Shown here piece after piece: positions 1 through 10,432 of a stretch of 64,000 nt of DNA; the stretch's first letter is position 1; each line of letters begins with the position of its first letter. Made by a program: the position numbers and the translations under genes. Location of the stretch: assembly GCF_001999245.1 (NCBI RefSeq), contig NZ_CP019630.1:3439001-3503000 (forward strand), in the 5' to 3' direction. This stretch comes from Roseibium algicola (lineage in GTDB: Bacteria; Pseudomonadota; Alphaproteobacteria; Rhizobiales; Stappiaceae). Under the pieces are notes generated by a model. That model was given only the letters and a program-made list of their open reading frames with translations, made no database searches and was not told the DNA's origin.

Positions 1-1
1 T

Positions 2-1270
2 CAGACACGGCAACGGGAAGGGAAGGGGACACGCGCCGCCTCGCTTCGGGTTGTCGTATCCCTTGGCCTTGCACTTGTTGCCTGCTCTGCCGGAATCTCT
101 GCCGCACAGGACGCGCAACGCGGTGAAATCGTGGTTGCGCAGAACGGGCCCTTCCGGGGGTTCAATCCGTTTGCTCCATTGCAGCGGCTATTTGGCGGTG
201 GGGGCGAGAAGCGCAGAAAGCAGCCACAAAAGACACAGCAGAAGCCGCGGGTTTCCCGGCCCGCGGGTGCACCGCCCAAATTCGACGTTCTCGAAAAGGA
301 CCCCAATGCCGGCCTGATCCTGGTCGTTGGGGACCGCATGGCACGCGGTGTCGCCGACGGTTTGAAATACACACTCGCGCAAAAACCACAGATCCGTGTC
401 GAAGCCATTACCGAGGACAAGGAAGGCTTTGTCGGGGAAGGTTCGCCGGACTGGGCGACGCAGGTGGTTTCCAGGATCCGGGGGGCGGACGTTCAGGCCG
501 TTGTGGTGATGATCGGCCGGCAGGACCTGGGTAAATCCTTTTCCGGTGAACCGCCCGTTGAATTCATGACTGCAGAGTGGCTGGAGAGCTACCGCAGGAA
601 GGTCGACGGGCTTGTGCGTGTGGTGCGACAGGAAAAGAAACCGCTTGTGTGGGCCGGCCTGCCGCCCACGGGCGACGAACTGGTAAACGCGGATTTCACG
701 CAGCTCAACTCGATCTTCCAGGGCGCGTCAGAGGACAGACGGGTCCGCTATGTCGACATATGGGATATCTTCCTGGCTGAAGACGGCAGCTTTTCCTCTT
801 ACGGACCAGATGTTGACGGCAAGAACACGCGTCTGCGCACGAACGACAAGATCGATTTCACATGGGCAGGCTATCGGAAAGTCGCATTCTTCGTGGAACG
901 CGAACTGTCCCGCCTGCTCGGAGGCTATGGCGGGCTAGCTTTCGAAGGCGTGGAGGATGATCCGAACTTCATCGTCCTGACCGGACGTACGACGTCGCCG
1001 GAAGCACTGCTTCTGGGTGGTGAGGATGAAGAAGAGATCAATTCGGCCAGCAGGACCTATCGTTTCTTTGTCAAAGGCGAGCCCTTGCCACCCATGCAGG
1101 GACGTGTGGACGATCCAAGGATGCCTGCCGTAGCGGTATCTGCGCCGGCTGCCGCTGTTGAGGAAGTGTTTGCCCCGACGAGCGCCGATTTGCGTGAGAG
1201 CTTGAGCTCAACAGCCAGCCAGGATGCGCAAGGCCGCGTTTCTGTGACTGTGCGCCCGGGATCGCAATGA
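2..1270 (+). CDS. DUF459 family exported SGNH-fold protein, 5'-truncated by the window edge
   Basis: The frame is open from base 2, so the true start lies outside the window; 422 codons are visible. The first codons read as the end of a signal peptide (a hydrophobic run, then SAGISAAQ), so the protein is exported. The body matches the DUF459 type of SGNH/GDSL fold: VVGDRM near 320-340, a central region with MIGRQDLG, and a late block KIDFTWAGYRK near 848-880 before a variable Ala/Pro-rich tail. In active SGNH enzymes the first block carries a catalytic Ser and the last a His; here they read Arg (codon 335-337) and Asp (codon 854-856). It is therefore probably not a hydrolase by the usual mechanism. 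DUF459 proteins are usually envelope or polysaccharide associated; no precise role can be assigned. Confidence 0.75.
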   Translation, partial: QTRQREGKGTRAASLRVVVSLGLALVACSAGISAAQDAQRGEIVVAQNGPFRGFNPFAPLQRLFGGGGEKRRKQPQKTQQKPRVSRPAGAPPKFDVLEKDPNAGLILVVGDRMARGVADGLKYTLAQKPQIRVEAITEDKEGFVGEGSPDWATQVVSRIRGADVQAVVVMIGRQDLGKSFSGEPPVEFMTAEWLESYRRKVDGLVRVVRQEKKPLVWAGLPPTGDELVNADFTQLNSIFQGASEDRRVRYVDIWDIFLAEDGSFSSYGPDVDGKNTRLRTNDKIDFTWAGYRKVAFFVERELSRLLGGYGGLAFEGVEDDPNFIVLTGRTTSPEALLLGGEDEEEINSASRTYRFFVKGEPLPPMQGRVDDPRMPAVAVSAPAAAVEEVFAPTSADLRESLSSTASQDAQGRVSVTVRPGSQ

Positions 1271-1296
1271 GCCTTTGAAATAGGTTTGAAAAACAC

Positions 1297-1330
1297 AAAA
1301 CCCCGCAGGCGTTTGCCGGCGGGGTTTTTT
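1297..1330. terminator. Bidirectional rho-independent terminator
   Basis: CCCCGC pairs with GCGGGG around a short inner GGC/GCC stem, flanked by AAAA on the left and TTTTTT on the right. It sits between the converging DUF459 gene and gltD and can serve both strands. Confidence 0.8.
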
Positions 1331-1348
1331 CATTTCCGGATGAAGAGT

Positions 1349-2779
1349 TCAGCGCGGCAGGTCGGTCGAGCCGGTCAGGAACTCGTCAACAGCGCGCGCT
1401 GCCTGACGGCCTTCGCGGATCGCCCAGACAACCAGGGACTGACCCTTGCGCACGTCGCCGGCAGCATAGACCTTGTCCAGGCTGGTCTTGTAATCGTCGG
1501 TGTTGGCCTTGACGTTGGTGCGGCCATCCAGCTCCAGCTTGTCGCCGGCTTCGGCGATGTAGGTTTCCAGCAGCGGGCCGGAGAAGCCGATAGCCGCCAG
1601 AACGAGGTCGGCGCGCAGGATGAATTCGGTGCCTTCGATCGGGCGGCGTTTTTCATCCACGCGGGCGCATTTGACGCCGGTAACCTTGCCGTCTTCGCCG
1701 ACTAGGGCAAGTGTTGCTGCGGAGAACTCACGTTCAGCGCCTTCAGCCTGCGACGACGAGGTGCGGAACTTGGTCGGCCAGTACGGCCAGATCGCCAGCT
1801 TGTCTTCCTTCAGCGGCGGGATCGGGCGGATGTCGAGCTGCGTCACCGACAGGGCTCCCTGACGGAATGCGGTGCCGACACAGTCGGATGCGGTGTCGCC
1901 GCCGCCGATGACGACGACATGCTTGCCACCGGCCCAGATCGGGGCCTCGTCGCCTTCCGGCTCACCGCCGACCCGGCGGTTCTGCTGGACCAGGTAAGGC
2001 ATCGCCCAATGGCAGCCTTCCAGTTCCATGCCGGAGACACCCGGATCACGCGGACGTTCGGCACCTGCGCACAGGATAACCGCGTCATGACGCTCGGCCA
2101 GTTCTTCCAGGGCAACGGTTACGCCGACATTGACGCCGTAATGGAACGTCACGCCTTCAGCTTCCATCTGCTTCACGCGGCGGTCGATGTAGTGCTTTTC
2201 CATCTTGAAGTCGGGAATGCCATAGCGCAGCAGGCCACCGGCCTTCGGCTCACGTTCATAGACATGCACGGTGTGACCAGCGCGGGCGAGCTGCTGGGCG
2301 GCCGCCATGCCTGCGGGGCCGGAGCCGATGATCGCCACTGCCTTGCCGGTCTTGGTTGCCGACAGCTCCGGTACGATCCAGCCTTCTTCCCAACCCTTGT
2401 CGGCAATCGCCTGTTCCACGCTCTTGATGTTGACCGGAATGTCTTCCAGGTTCAGCGTGCAGGCTTCCTCGCAAGGAGCCGGGCAGATGCGCCCGGTGAA
2501 CTCGGGGAAGTTGTTGGTGGAATGCAGGTTCTTGAGCGCGTAGTCCCAGTCGCCCTGGTAGACCAGATCGTTCCAGTCCGGGATCTGGTTGTTGACCGGA
2601 CAGCCGGTCGGGCCATGGCAGAACGGAATGCCGCAATCCATGCAGCGGGCCGCCTGATTGGTGACGTCCTGGTCGTTCAGCGGAATGGTGAACTCGCGGA
2701 AATGGCGAATACGGTCAGAGGCAGGCTGATACTTCTGTTCCTGCCGATCGATTTCCATAAAACCGGTTACCTTGCCCAA
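1349..2779 (-). CDS. gltD: Glutamate synthase (NADPH) small subunit
   Basis: 476 aa. It supplies electrons from NADPH through FAD and Fe-S clusters to the large subunit for conversion of glutamine and 2-oxoglutarate to two glutamates. The N-terminus carries the ferredoxin-like cysteine sets [17 protein letters not shown] and CPAPCEEAC; two Rossmann motifs follow, [10 protein letters not shown] (FAD) and GGGDTASDC (NADPH). The start is a TTG: AGGAGG lies 5 nt before it, and the resulting N-terminus MGKVTGF is the family's usual one, while the next ATG (residue 8) has no ribosome binding site at proper distance. It lies 91 nt downstream of gltB on the same strand and ends at the shared terminator near 1310. 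Confidence 0.96.
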   Translation of the reverse strand: MGKVTGFMEIDRQEQKYQPASDRIRHFREFTIPLNDQDVTNQAARCMDCGIPFCHGPTGCPVNNQIPDWNDLVYQGDWDYALKNLHSTNNFPEFTGRICPAPCEEACTLNLEDIPVNIKSVEQAIADKGWEEGWIVPELSATKTGKAVAIIGSGPAGMAAAQQLARAGHTVHVYEREPKAGGLLRYGIPDFKMEKHYIDRRVKQMEAEGVTFHYGVNVGVTVALEELAERHDAVILCAGAERPRDPGVSGMELEGCHWAMPYLVQQNRRVGGEPEGDEAPIWAGGKHVVVIGGGDTASDCVGTAFRQGALSVTQLDIRPIPPLKEDKLAIWPYWPTKFRTSSSQAEGAEREFSAATLALVGEDGKVTGVKCARVDEKRRPIEGTEFILRADLVLAAIGFSGPLLETYIAEAGDKLELDGRTNVKANTDDYKTSLDKVYAAGDVRKGQSLVVWAIREGRQAARAVDEFLTGSTDLPR

Positions 2780-2825
2780 GGCGACCTCCTCAAAATTTCA
2801 TGCGTCTGTCCAGGGTGGCTGCAAT

Positions 2826-2844
2826 CGGCCGCGTCATGCGGCCG
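2826..2844 (-). other. Intercistronic hairpin between gltB and gltD
   Basis: A perfect 7-bp stem CGGCCGC/GCGGCCG with a 5-nt loop lies in the 91-nt gap between gltB and gltD. There is no T-run, so it is not a terminator. It may stabilise or process the mRNA and set the ratio of the two subunits; that role is inferred. Confidence 0.45.
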
Positions 2845-2870
2845 AGAGCCAGTTCGTGCGTTTGGCCGGA

Positions 2871-5800
2871 TTATTCGGCGGCGACCATGCCGAGGCGCTG
2901 CTCTTCCATTTCGCGCAGGGCCCGGCGGTATTCGACCGGCATCACCTTGACGAACTTGGGCCGGTACTGGGTCCAGTTGTCGAGGATTGCCTCGGCCTTT
3001 GTCGAGCCGGTCAGTTCCAGATGTTTCGTCAGCATCTGGCGCAGGCGCTCATCGTCATGGCGGGTCATGTCGCAGGAAAGGTCCACGCGGCCCTTGTGCT
3101 CGATATCGCCACCATGGTGGTGCAGCTTCTCCAGAAGATCGTCTTCTTCGGTCACCGGTTCCAGTTCGACCATGGCCAGGTTGCAGCGGGAGCCGAATGT
3201 GCCGTCTTCATCGAGCACATAGGCAATGCCGCCGGACATGCCGGCCGCGAAGTTGCGTCCGGTCTGGCCGATCACGACGACGACGCCGCCGGTCATGTAT
3301 TCGCAGCCGTGGTCACCCACGCCTTCGACAACGGCAACAGCGCCGGAGTTGCGAACTGCAAAGCGTTCCCCGGCAACACCGCGGAAGTAGCATTCACCTT
3401 CGGTTGCGCCGTAGAGCACCGTGTTGCCGACAATGATCGAGTTTTCCGGCACGATCCGGGTGTTCTCCGGTGGGCGGACGATCAGCTTGCCACCGGCAAG
3501 ACCCTTGCCGACATAGTCGTTGGCATCGCCGACAAGATCAATGGTGACGCCGCGGGCGACGAAGGCGCCGAACGCCTGGCCTGCCGTACCCTTCAGATTG
3601 ATCTTCAGGGTGTCGGGGTGTTTCAGGCCCTTGTTGCCGTACCGCTTGGCGATTTCACCGGAGAGCATGGCACCAACCGACCGGTCGACGGAACAGATCG
3701 TCTCGTCGACAATTGTCGGTTCCTTGCTGTCCAGGGCCGGCTTGGAAGCGGCAATCAGGCGACGGTCCAGGATGTCGTGGATCGGGTGATCCTGACGCGT
3801 CGTCCAGCGGGTCTCTTCCGGTTTTGCTTCCGGCTGGAAGAAAATACGGGAGAAATCGAGACCCTTGGCCTTCCAGTGATCGATCGCGGCTTCCTTGTCG
3901 AGGAAGTCGGACCGGCCAATCATGTCTTCCATCGTTTTGAAGCCGAGGTTGGCCATCAGCTCGCGCACTTCTTCGGCGACGAAGAAGAAGTAGTTGATGA
4001 CGTGTTCCGGGGTGCCCTTGAAGCGCTTGCGCAGGACCGGGTCCTGGGTCGCGATGCCGACCGGGCAGGTGTTGAGATGGCACTTGCGCATCATCAGGCA
4101 GCCCGCGGCAATCAGCGGAGCGGTCGAGAAGCCGAATTCGTCGGCACCAAGAAGCGCACCGATGATGACGTCCCGGCCTGTGCGGATGCCGCCGTCGACC
4201 TGAAGGGCGATGCGCGAGCGCAGTCCGTTCAGCACCAGGGTCTGCTGGGTTTCAGCAAGGCCGATTTCCCAGGGAGAGCCGGCGTGTTTGATCGAGGTCA
4301 GCGGTGATGCACCGGTACCGCCGTCGTAACCGGAAATCGTGATGTGGTCTGCGCGTGCCTTGGCAACGCCGGCAGCAACCGTTCCGACCCCCACTTCCGA
4401 CACCAGCTTGACCGAGATATCGGCTTCCGGGTTGACGTTTTTCAGGTCGTAGATCAGCTGCGCCAGATCTTCGATGGAGTAGATGTCATGGTGCGGCGGG
4501 GGCGAAATCAGGCCGACGCCCGGGGTCGAGTGACGCACCTTGGCGATAACCGCATCCACCTTGTGACCCGGCAACTGGCCGCCTTCGCCGGGCTTTGCAC
4601 CCTGGGCGACCTTAATCTGGATCATGTCGGAGTTGACCAGATATTCCGTGGTCACGCCGAAGCGGCCGGAAGCAACCTGCTTGATGGCGGAGCGCTGCGG
4701 GTTGGACGAGCCGTCCGGCAACGGATTGAAGCGCTCCGGCTCCTCGCCGCCTTCACCGGTGTTCGACTTGCCGCCGATCTGGTTCATGGCGATTGCCAGG
4801 GTCGTGTGAGCTTCACGCGAAATCGAGCCGAAGGACATGGCGCCGGTGACGAAGCGCTTGACGATGGCTTCTGCGGGTTCCACCTGGTCGAGCGCGATCG
4901 GCGAGCGGCCGATTTCGTCCGCGGACTTGATCCGGAACAGGCCGCGGATCGCGTAGCGTCCGCTCTTTTCGTTCACTTCCTTGGCGAAGGCGCGATAGGT
5001 GTCCGGGAGCTTCGCGCGCACTGCATGCTGCAGCAGCGCGACGGAGTCCGGGGTCCACATATGGCTTTCACCGCGAGTCCGGTAAGCGTATTCACCGCCA
5101 ACTTCCAGCGAGCGGCGCAGGATGGCGACGTCGCCGAAGGCCTGCTCGTGGCGCAGAACGGTTTCATCGGCGACTTCGGCAAGGCCGATGCCTTCGATCA
5201 TGGTTGCCGTGCCGAAGAAGTACTTCTTCACGAAGGACGAGCCGAGACCGACAGCGTCGAAAATCTGCGCGCCGCAATAGGACTGGTAGGTCGAAATGCC
5301 CATCTTGGACATGACCTTGAGGATGCCCTTGTCGATGGACTTGATGTAGCGATAGACGACTTCGTCCTGATCGACTTCCTCCGGGAAGTCCATTTCCATG
5401 TGCATGGAAAGCAGCGTTTCAAACGCGAGATAAGGGTTGATCGCTTCCGCGCCATAGCCGGCCAGAACACAGAAATGGTGGACTTCGCGCGCTTCACCGG
5501 TTTCCACCACCAGGCCAACAGAGGTTCTCAGACCCTTGCGGATGAGGTGATGGTGCACGGCAGCGGTTGCCAGCAGCGCCGGGATCGCGATGCGTGAGCG
5601 GCTGATCAGGCGATCGGACAGGATGATGATGTTGTATCCGTCCAGAACCGCTTTTTCTGCGCGCTCGCACAATTCGTCGAGAGCGCCTTCCATACCGACA
5701 GCGCCTTTTTCGGAATTGTAGGTGATGTCCAGCGTCTTGGCGGAGAACTGGTTGTCGGCGATGTCGCCGATGGCGCGGATCTTCTCAAGGTCCTCATTGG

Positions 5801-7547
5801 TGAGGATCGGCTGGCGCACTTCCAGGCGCTTGGAGGTCGACAGGCCTTCAAGGTCGAAGATGTTCGGACGCGGGCCGATGAAGGAGACAAGGCTCATCAC
5901 CAGCTCCTCGCGGATCGGGTCGATCGGCGGGTTGGTGACCTGAGCGAAGTTCTGCTTGAAGTAGGTGTAAAGCAGCTTGGACTTGTCGGAGAGCGCTGAA
6001 ATCGGCGTGTCCGTGCCCATGGAGCCGATGGCTTCCTGGCCGACGGTTGCCATCGGCGTCATCAGAAGCTTGATGTCTTCTTCCGTGTAGCCGAAGGCCT
6101 GCTGGCGGTCGAGAAGGCTTTCGCCGGCTACCGGCGCGCGCTGGCGCACGCCCGGAAGGTCTTCCAGTACGATCTGGGACCGGTGCAGCCAGTCCTTGTA
6201 CGGGTTGGCCGTGGAAAGCTGCCGCTTGATTTCGTCGTCGGAAACGATCCGGCCTTCGTCCATGTCGATCAGCAGCATCTTGCCCGGCTGCAGACGCCAT
6301 TTCTGGACAATGCGCTCTTCTTCGACCGGCAGGACGCCAACCTCGGAAGACATGATGACGAAGTCGTCGTCAGTAACGATGTAGCGGGCAGGACGCAGGC
6401 CGTTCCGGTCCAGCGTTGCGCCGATCTGGCGGCCATCGGTGAAGGCAACGGCTGCCGGGCCGTCCCACGGCTCCATCAGGGCCGCGTGGTATTCGTAGAA
6501 GGCACGACGGTTGTCGTCCATCAGCGGGTTGCCGGCCCAGGCTTCCGGGATCAGCATCATGGCCGCATGGGCGAGCGAATAACCACCCATGACCAGGAAC
6601 TCGAGGGCGTTGTCGAAGCAGGCTGTGTCCGACTGGCCTTCATAGGAAATCGGCCAGAGCTTGGAGATGTCGTCGCCGAGCAGCGCCGACGATACGGACG
6701 CCTGACGCGCCGCCATCCAGTTGACGTTGCCGCGCAGCGTGTTGATCTCACCGTTGTGCGCAACCATCCTGTAGGGGTGCGACAGATCCCAGGACGGGAA
6801 CGTGTTGGTGGAAAAACGCTGGTGGACAAGGGCCAGGGCCGACGAAAAGCGCTCGTCCTTCAGGTCGGCGTAATAGGCACCAAGCTGATAGGCGAGGAAC
6901 ATGCCTTTGTAGACAATGGTCCGGCTGGACATTGAAACGATATAAAAGCCTTTCGAAACCGCATCGGTTTCGGCACGCACACGGTTCGAGATGACCTTGC
7001 GCAGTACATAAAGGCGGCGTTCGAAGGCATCTGCCTCACCGCCGGTCTTGCGGATGAAGACCTGACGGGAAACCGGTTCGGTGGCAGCGATGTCAGGTGC
7101 CTTGGAAAGCGATGAATTGTCGACGGGCACGTCACGCCAGCCAATCAGTTCCTTGCCTTCGTCTTCAATGACACGCTCGACGATGGCTTCGCACTTGGCG
7201 CGCAGCTCATCATCCTGCGGCATGAAGATGAAACCGACACCATATTCACCGGCATCGGGAAGCGGTGTGCCGGCGTTCGCGAGTTCTTCTGCAAAGAACG
7301 CGTGCGGGATCTGCACCAGCATGCCTGCGCCATCGCCCATCAACGGGTCGGCACCAACCGCGCCGCGGTGCGTGAGGTTTTCAAGAACCTGCAGACCGTC
7401 GGCAATAATCTTGTGGGACTTCTCGCCTTTCATGTGGGCGACAAAGCCGACACCGCAGGCGTCGTGTTCGCGCGACGGATTATAGAGCCCTTTGTCGGCG
7501 GCCGTGCTCAGTCGTTCCGCAAGTGTAGCGGTTGCGGTGGTCTTCAT
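2871..7547 (-). CDS. gltB: Glutamate synthase large subunit
   Basis: About 1558 aa from this start, the normal size for bacterial GltB. Order of domains: class II glutaminase (catalytic Cys in DACGVGF, exposed after removal of a 30-residue propeptide), central domain, FMN-binding synthase domain with a 3Fe-4S site CHLNTCPVG, and a C-terminal beta-helix (GXXGXXXG-like repeats near GGDIEHKG). It makes glutamate from ammonia-derived glutamine and, with glutamine synthetase, is the main ammonia-assimilation route. The start ATG at 7547 has GGGAG 7 nt upstream. An alternative ATG at 7601 has GAGGG 5 nt upstream and would add 18 residues; the frame stays open to 7733. Followed by gltD as an operon. 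Confidence 0.95.
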   Translation of the reverse strand: MKTTATATLAERLSTAADKGLYNPSREHDACGVGFVAHMKGEKSHKIIADGLQVLENLTHRGAVGADPLMGDGAGMLVQIPHAFFAEELANAGTPLPDAGEYGVGFIFMPQDDELRAKCEAIVERVIEDEGKELIGWRDVPVDNSSLSKAPDIAATEPVSRQVFIRKTGGEADAFERRLYVLRKVISNRVRAETDAVSKGFYIVSMSSRTIVYKGMFLAYQLGAYYADLKDERFSSALALVHQRFSTNTFPSWDLSHPYRMVAHNGEINTLRGNVNWMAARQASVSSALLGDDISKLWPISYEGQSDTACFDNALEFLVMGGYSLAHAAMMLIPEAWAGNPLMDDNRRAFYEYHAALMEPWDGPAAVAFTDGRQIGATLDRNGLRPARYIVTDDDFVIMSSEVGVLPVEEERIVQKWRLQPGKMLLIDMDEGRIVSDDEIKRQLSTANPYKDWLHRSQIVLEDLPGVRQRAPVAGESLLDRQQAFGYTEEDIKLLMTPMATVGQEAIGSMGTDTPISALSDKSKLLYTYFKQNFAQVTNPPIDPIREELVMSLVSFIGPRPNIFDLEGLSTSKRLEVRQPILTNEDLEKIRAIGDIADNQFSAKTLDITYNSEKGAVGMEGALDELCERAEKAVLDGYNIIILSDRLISRSRIAIPALLATAAVHHHLIRKGLRTSVGLVVETGEAREVHHFCVLAGYGAEAINPYLAFETLLSMHMEMDFPEEVDQDEVVYRYIKSIDKGILKVMSKMGISTYQSYCGAQIFDAVGLGSSFVKKYFFGTATMIEGIGLAEVADETVLRHEQAFGDVAILRRSLEVGGEYAYRTRGESHMWTPDSVALLQHAVRAKLPDTYRAFAKEVNEKSGRYAIRGLFRIKSADEIGRSPIALDQVEPAEAIVKRFVTGAMSFGSISREAHTTLAIAMNQIGGKSNTGEGGEEPERFNPLPDGSSNPQRSAIKQVASGRFGVTTEYLVNSDMIQIKVAQGAKPGEGGQLPGHKVDAVIAKVRHSTPGVGLISPPPHHDIYSIEDLAQLIYDLKNVNPEADISVKLVSEVGVGTVAAGVAKARADHITISGYDGGTGASPLTSIKHAGSPWEIGLAETQQTLVLNGLRSRIALQVDGGIRTGRDVIIGALLGADEFGFSTAPLIAAGCLMMRKCHLNTCPVGIATQDPVLRKRFKGTPEHVINYFFFVAEEVRELMANLGFKTMEDMIGRSDFLDKEAAIDHWKAKGLDFSRIFFQPEAKPEETRWTTRQDHPIHDILDRRLIAASKPALDSKEPTIVDETICSVDRSVGAMLSGEIAKRYGNKGLKHPDTLKINLKGTAGQAFGAFVARGVTIDLVGDANDYVGKGLAGGKLIVRPPENTRIVPENSIIVGNTVLYGATEGECYFRGVAGERFAVRNSGAVAVVEGVGDHGCEYMTGGVVVVIGQTGRNFAAGMSGGIAYVLDEDGTFGSRCNLAMVELEPVTEEDDLLEKLHHHGGDIEHKGRVDLSCDMTRHDDERLRQMLTKHLELTGSTKAEAILDNWTQYRPKFVKVMPVEYRRALREMEEQRLGMVAAE

Positions 7548-8215
7548 GTCCACGCTCCCAGCTTGCATGGCTGTGCTCGTCGTCAGCTCTATCTTCGTCA
7601 TGTGCGCCCTCACTGTTGACCCCAGTGCCGCCGTGGCTGGGAGCGTCCGGTTCCGTTCGGGTCGCATTCCATCAAGAATGCGGTCCGGCGAACCCTGGCT
7701 TTCCTGCCCCGGCTCTGTTGTTGTATTAACCACGGCCGTTTATCAAAGCAAACCGCCGCATTGACGCAGCGGTCCTCCGCTGCCGAAACGTTCCGTCTCG
7801 CTTCCTTGCGGATCCTCCCCGGATCCGCCCAGTGGTCAGCCTGGCTATCACCGATGCCTTTTTGTCCTGCGCCCTGTCCGGGCCGTTTTGGGCATGGCGA
7901 TAATTGGGACAGCATACCTGTCCTATTCCAAGCGGCGCGAACATGACAGATTTCGCCGTCGTGAGCAAGAGTGTTTCTGCGTCGCCGCATTATAATTGTT
8001 TCGCGCGAAAAGTGCCAATCGTCCGGAAAGGTCAAAACCGACGATAAATATGTAAGAATCTTGCGTTTGTTAAACTTTGTGCAGTTATGCTCGCAAAACA
8101 GTCACATGCGTTTGATTTCCTATTTATCTTCAATAGGGTCATCTACGGTGGGTGACTGGCGGCCCAGCAAAAACGCCGGTACGCAGTGATTTTTCAACGA
8201 CGAGAGGAGATCGAG
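7548..8215. other. Intergenic region between divergent gltB and bufferin genes
   Basis: 668 nt between divergently read genes. The half nearest gltB is GC-rich, its frames do not resemble protein, and some of it could be N-terminal extension of GltB if the ATG at 7601 is used. The half nearest the bufferin cassette (about 7970-8150) is clearly AT-richer and holds the promoter-like elements for both directions. No RNA gene or conserved riboswitch was recognised. Confidence 0.5.
7989..8018 (-). promoter_or_regulatory. Candidate sigma-70 promoter toward gltB, palindromic spacer
   Basis: On the minus strand TTGGCA and a perfect TATAAT are 18 nt apart. The spacer contains the 12-bp palindrome TTTCGCGCGAAA (7999-8010), a possible operator. 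Initiation here would give gltB an untranslated leader of roughly 400 nt. Prediction from motif match only. Confidence 0.45.
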
Positions 8216-8515
8216 ATGAAGCATAAGGCCATGTCTGCAGCAATTGTTGCCGGTGCGGTGGCAACCGCGGTTGCGGGTCTGTCGTCAACCGTTCCGGCCC
8301 ACGCCCAGGCCAAGGAAAAATGCTATGGTGTGTCCCTGAAAGGTCAGAACGACTGCAAGGCGGGTGCAGGTACGACTTGCGCCGGTACGTCGACCGTCGA
8401 CTATCAGGGCAACGCCTGGACCCTCGTTCCGAAGGGCACCTGCGTGACGATGGATGTTCCTGGTGGCCGTCACGGCTCTTTGACCGAACTTACGCGCGAC
8501 CTGCCGGAAGCCTGA
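8216..8515 (+). CDS. bufA1: Bufferin-type RiPP metallophore precursor (DUF2282, BufA1 type)
   Basis: 99 aa. An unusually long peptide precursor with a Sec signal peptide (hydrophobic residues about 7-25, cleavage likely after AHA at residue 30) followed by a core with exactly four cysteines, C36, C47, C55 and C76, in the DUF2282 pattern [28 protein letters not shown]. In characterised bufferins and their Haemophilus HvfA relatives, the MNIO enzyme oxidises core cysteines to thiooxazoles and the exported product binds copper or other metals. The ATG at 8216 follows AGAGGAGA at good spacing; the frame continues upstream to 8186 without a better site. The modification enzymes follow directly, which supports the assignment. 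Confidence 0.92.
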   Translation: MKHKAMSAAIVAGAVATAVAGLSSTVPAHAQAKEKCYGVSLKGQNDCKAGAGTTCAGTSTVDYQGNAWTLVPKGTCVTMDVPGGRHGSLTELTRDLPEA

Positions 8516-8542
8516 TAGGCTTCAGACGGCCGCAACTGCGGC
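8507..8542 (+). other. Tandem stem-loops at the bufA1 stop codon
   Basis: Two perfect hairpins in a row: GAAGCCT/AGGCTTC (8507-8523, 7 bp, overlapping the stop codon) and GCCGC/GCGGC (8529-8542, 5 bp). No T-run follows, so transcription probably continues into bufB1. Such elements after a small precursor gene often protect the upstream message so that precursor exceeds enzyme; that use is inferred. Confidence 0.5.
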
Positions 8543-8705
8543 AATCTGGTCAGGCAGGCACCTGCTTATCCCGCACTTGGTGCCGAGGCGGGCAGGGTGC
8601 CAGCCCTTTCAAAGTCATGAGCCATGGTGCTTCAGTCAGCCCAGTCTGAAGATGTCCTCAGCCAGTGTGCCTGCCTGACAAAACTTATTCCACCCGGAGG
8701 GCTCC

Positions 8706-9602
8706 ATGGTTTCCGATACCCGATCAAACCCGGTTCAGCGCTGCGAGGCGGCTGTTCCCGCGCGCGCCGGAGCCGGTCTGAAGCCGGAGCATGTCGCGGC
8801 TATTCTGGAAACGTCCGCGGATATCGGTTTTTTTGAAGTTCATGCCGAAAACTACATGGGGGGCGGCGGTCCGCCGCACCGGCAACTGGAGGCAATCCGC
8901 GAGCGGTATCCCCTGTCTCTTCATGGTGTCGGTCTTTCGATCGGCGGTGAACAGCCACTGGACAAGGATCACCTGCGGCGCTTGTCAGACCTGAACAAGC
9001 GATATGAGCCGGGACTGTTTTCCGAGCATCTGGCATGGTCGACGCACGACACGACTTATTTCAACGACCTGTTGCCGGTGCCCTATGACGAAGCCACGCT
9101 GAACCGTGTGTGCGATCACATAGATGAAGTGCAGGAGACCGTCGGACGGCAGATGCTTCTGGAAAATCCTTCGACTTACGTCGCCTTTGCACAGAGCACG
9201 ATGAGCGAACTGGATTTTCTGAGCGAGATCGCGCGCCGGACCGGCTGTGGCCTGTTGCTCGACATCAACAACGTGCATGTGTCCTGCACGAACCACGAGA
9301 GATCTGCCACAGACTATCTTGCCGCCTTCCCGATGGCTGCCGTCGGTGAAATACATCTGGGCGGTCATGCCCCTGACCGGGATGACGCTGGCCGGCCATT
9401 GTTGATCGACGCGCACGACCGGGAGGTGGATCTTGCGGTCTGGCAGCTTTATGAAGATGTCATTCGTTTACAGGGGCCGCTGCCGACCCTGATCGAGTGG
9501 GACAACAATGTTCCTGCCTGGCCGGTTCTGCTTGCCGAGGCACAAGCCGCGGATCGCATTCTGGCGCAGCCTGCAGAGGCTGGCAGAAAGCAAGCAGTCT
9601 GA
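8706..9602 (+). CDS. bufB1: MNIO family multinuclear iron oxidative enzyme (DUF692), bufferin maturase
   Basis: 298 aa TIM-barrel enzyme of the DUF692 family, which uses two or three iron ions and oxygen to rearrange cysteines in a peptide substrate. Visible family blocks: [11 protein letters not shown] at the N-terminus, [55 protein letters not shown] and IEWDNNVP; their His, Glu, Asp and Asn residues are the expected iron ligands. The ATG is preceded by GGAGG with 5 nt spacing. It lies 190 nt after the precursor gene and one base before bufC1, so enzyme and partner are translated together. Assignment to the BufB/HvfB branch rests on the neighbours. Confidence 0.93.
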   Translation: MVSDTRSNPVQRCEAAVPARAGAGLKPEHVAAILETSADIGFFEVHAENYMGGGGPPHRQLEAIRERYPLSLHGVGLSIGGEQPLDKDHLRRLSDLNKRYEPGLFSEHLAWSTHDTTYFNDLLPVPYDEATLNRVCDHIDEVQETVGRQMLLENPSTYVAFAQSTMSELDFLSEIARRTGCGLLLDINNVHVSCTNHERSATDYLAAFPMAAVGEIHLGGHAPDRDDAGRPLLIDAHDREVDLAVWQLYEDVIRLQGPLPTLIEWDNNVPAWPVLLAEAQAADRILAQPAEAGRKQAV

Positions 9603-9603
9603 C

Positions 9604-10389
9604 ATGCGTGGTCCGCTGTCCCTGTCGCAGGTCAATGCCGCCTCGTTTGGGCGTGCGCTGCTCGACCCGCAAATGGCAACGCCCGATGGACTGACTGGTC
9701 CGGACGGAGAAACGGCGCCGAAGCGATTCAATGTCTACCGCAACAACGTCATCGTCAGTCTGTGCGAAGCGCTCGGTGAAAGCTTTCCTGCGGTGAAGGC
9801 GCTGTTGGGGGAAGAGTATTTCAGGGCGCTTGCCCAGGCCTTCGTGACAGCTCATCCGCCGGTGTCGCCCGTGTTGATCTGGTACGGCGCCGGTTTCGCC
9901 GATTTCCTGGACGCGTTTCCGCCTCTCAAGGCATATCCTTATCTCGGCGATGTTGCCCGGCTGGAATGGTCTTGGCTCCAGGCCTATCATGCTGCGGATG
10001 CCGCGCCTCTCGATCCGGCAATCCTGGGCAGCATCGATCCGCAAAGACTCGGGCGCGTTCGCTTCGTACCGCATCCGGCGGCGCACGTCGTGACATCTGC
10101 CTGGCCGATCTGGGCGATTGCGCGAGCCAACAGGTTTGAACCCGATGGGGCTGAAGCTGTCGATCTTGACGAGCCGCAATCGGTAATGATCACCCGGCCG
10201 GACATGGAAGTGGATGTCTATCTGCTGCGTCCGGGCGGGGCTGTTTTCACGATGGATCTCCTGCAAGGGCAGACGCTTGCAGCGGCGGCAAGCCGGGCTC
10301 AGGAGGACGACGACGGTTTTTCCTTGTCCGATTGCCTTTCGGACTGTCTTGCAGCTGGTGCATTTTCCGCCCTGCAACTGGATGACTAA
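9604..10389 (+). CDS. bufC1: DUF2063 family partner of the MNIO enzyme (BufC/HvfC type)
   Basis: 261 aa. The N-terminal half is a DUF2063 domain with the family blocks FNVYRNNV, ALGESFPAVKALLG, PPVSPVLIWYG, YPYLGDVARLEWSW; the C-terminal half is a second, RRE-like domain. In related systems this protein binds the precursor leader or signal peptide and presents it to the MNIO enzyme. The ATG lies one base after the bufB1 stop codon and has no strong ribosome binding site of its own, which points to translational coupling. A longer in-frame reading from 9508 would overlap bufB1 by about 95 nt and is unlikely. Confidence 0.9.
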   Translation: MRGPLSLSQVNAASFGRALLDPQMATPDGLTGPDGETAPKRFNVYRNNVIVSLCEALGESFPAVKALLGEEYFRALAQAFVTAHPPVSPVLIWYGAGFADFLDAFPPLKAYPYLGDVARLEWSWLQAYHAADAAPLDPAILGSIDPQRLGRVRFVPHPAAHVVTSAWPIWAIARANRFEPDGAEAVDLDEPQSVMITRPDMEVDVYLLRPGGAVFTMDLLQGQTLAAAASRAQEDDDGFSLSDCLSDCLAAGAFSALQLDD

Positions 10390-10432
10390 CACGCATGCGG
10401 CAAATGGATGCCGCTTGATCATGGGGGATTAG

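Noticed and set aside
1919..2950. 343-codon plus-strand frame antisense to gltD
   Set aside because: Runs antisense through a certain gene; composition is the usual shadow of GC-rich coding DNA and it matches no family.
2772..4307. 511-codon plus-strand frame antisense to gltB
   Set aside because: A long shadow frame caused by codon bias of gltB; no domain or start signal.
7610..8035. 141-codon minus-strand reading frame upstream of gltB
   Set aside because: It overlaps the proposed gltB promoter and start region, has no recognisable domain, a Trp/Arg/Cys-rich composition typical of antisense or leader DNA, and no ribosome binding site.
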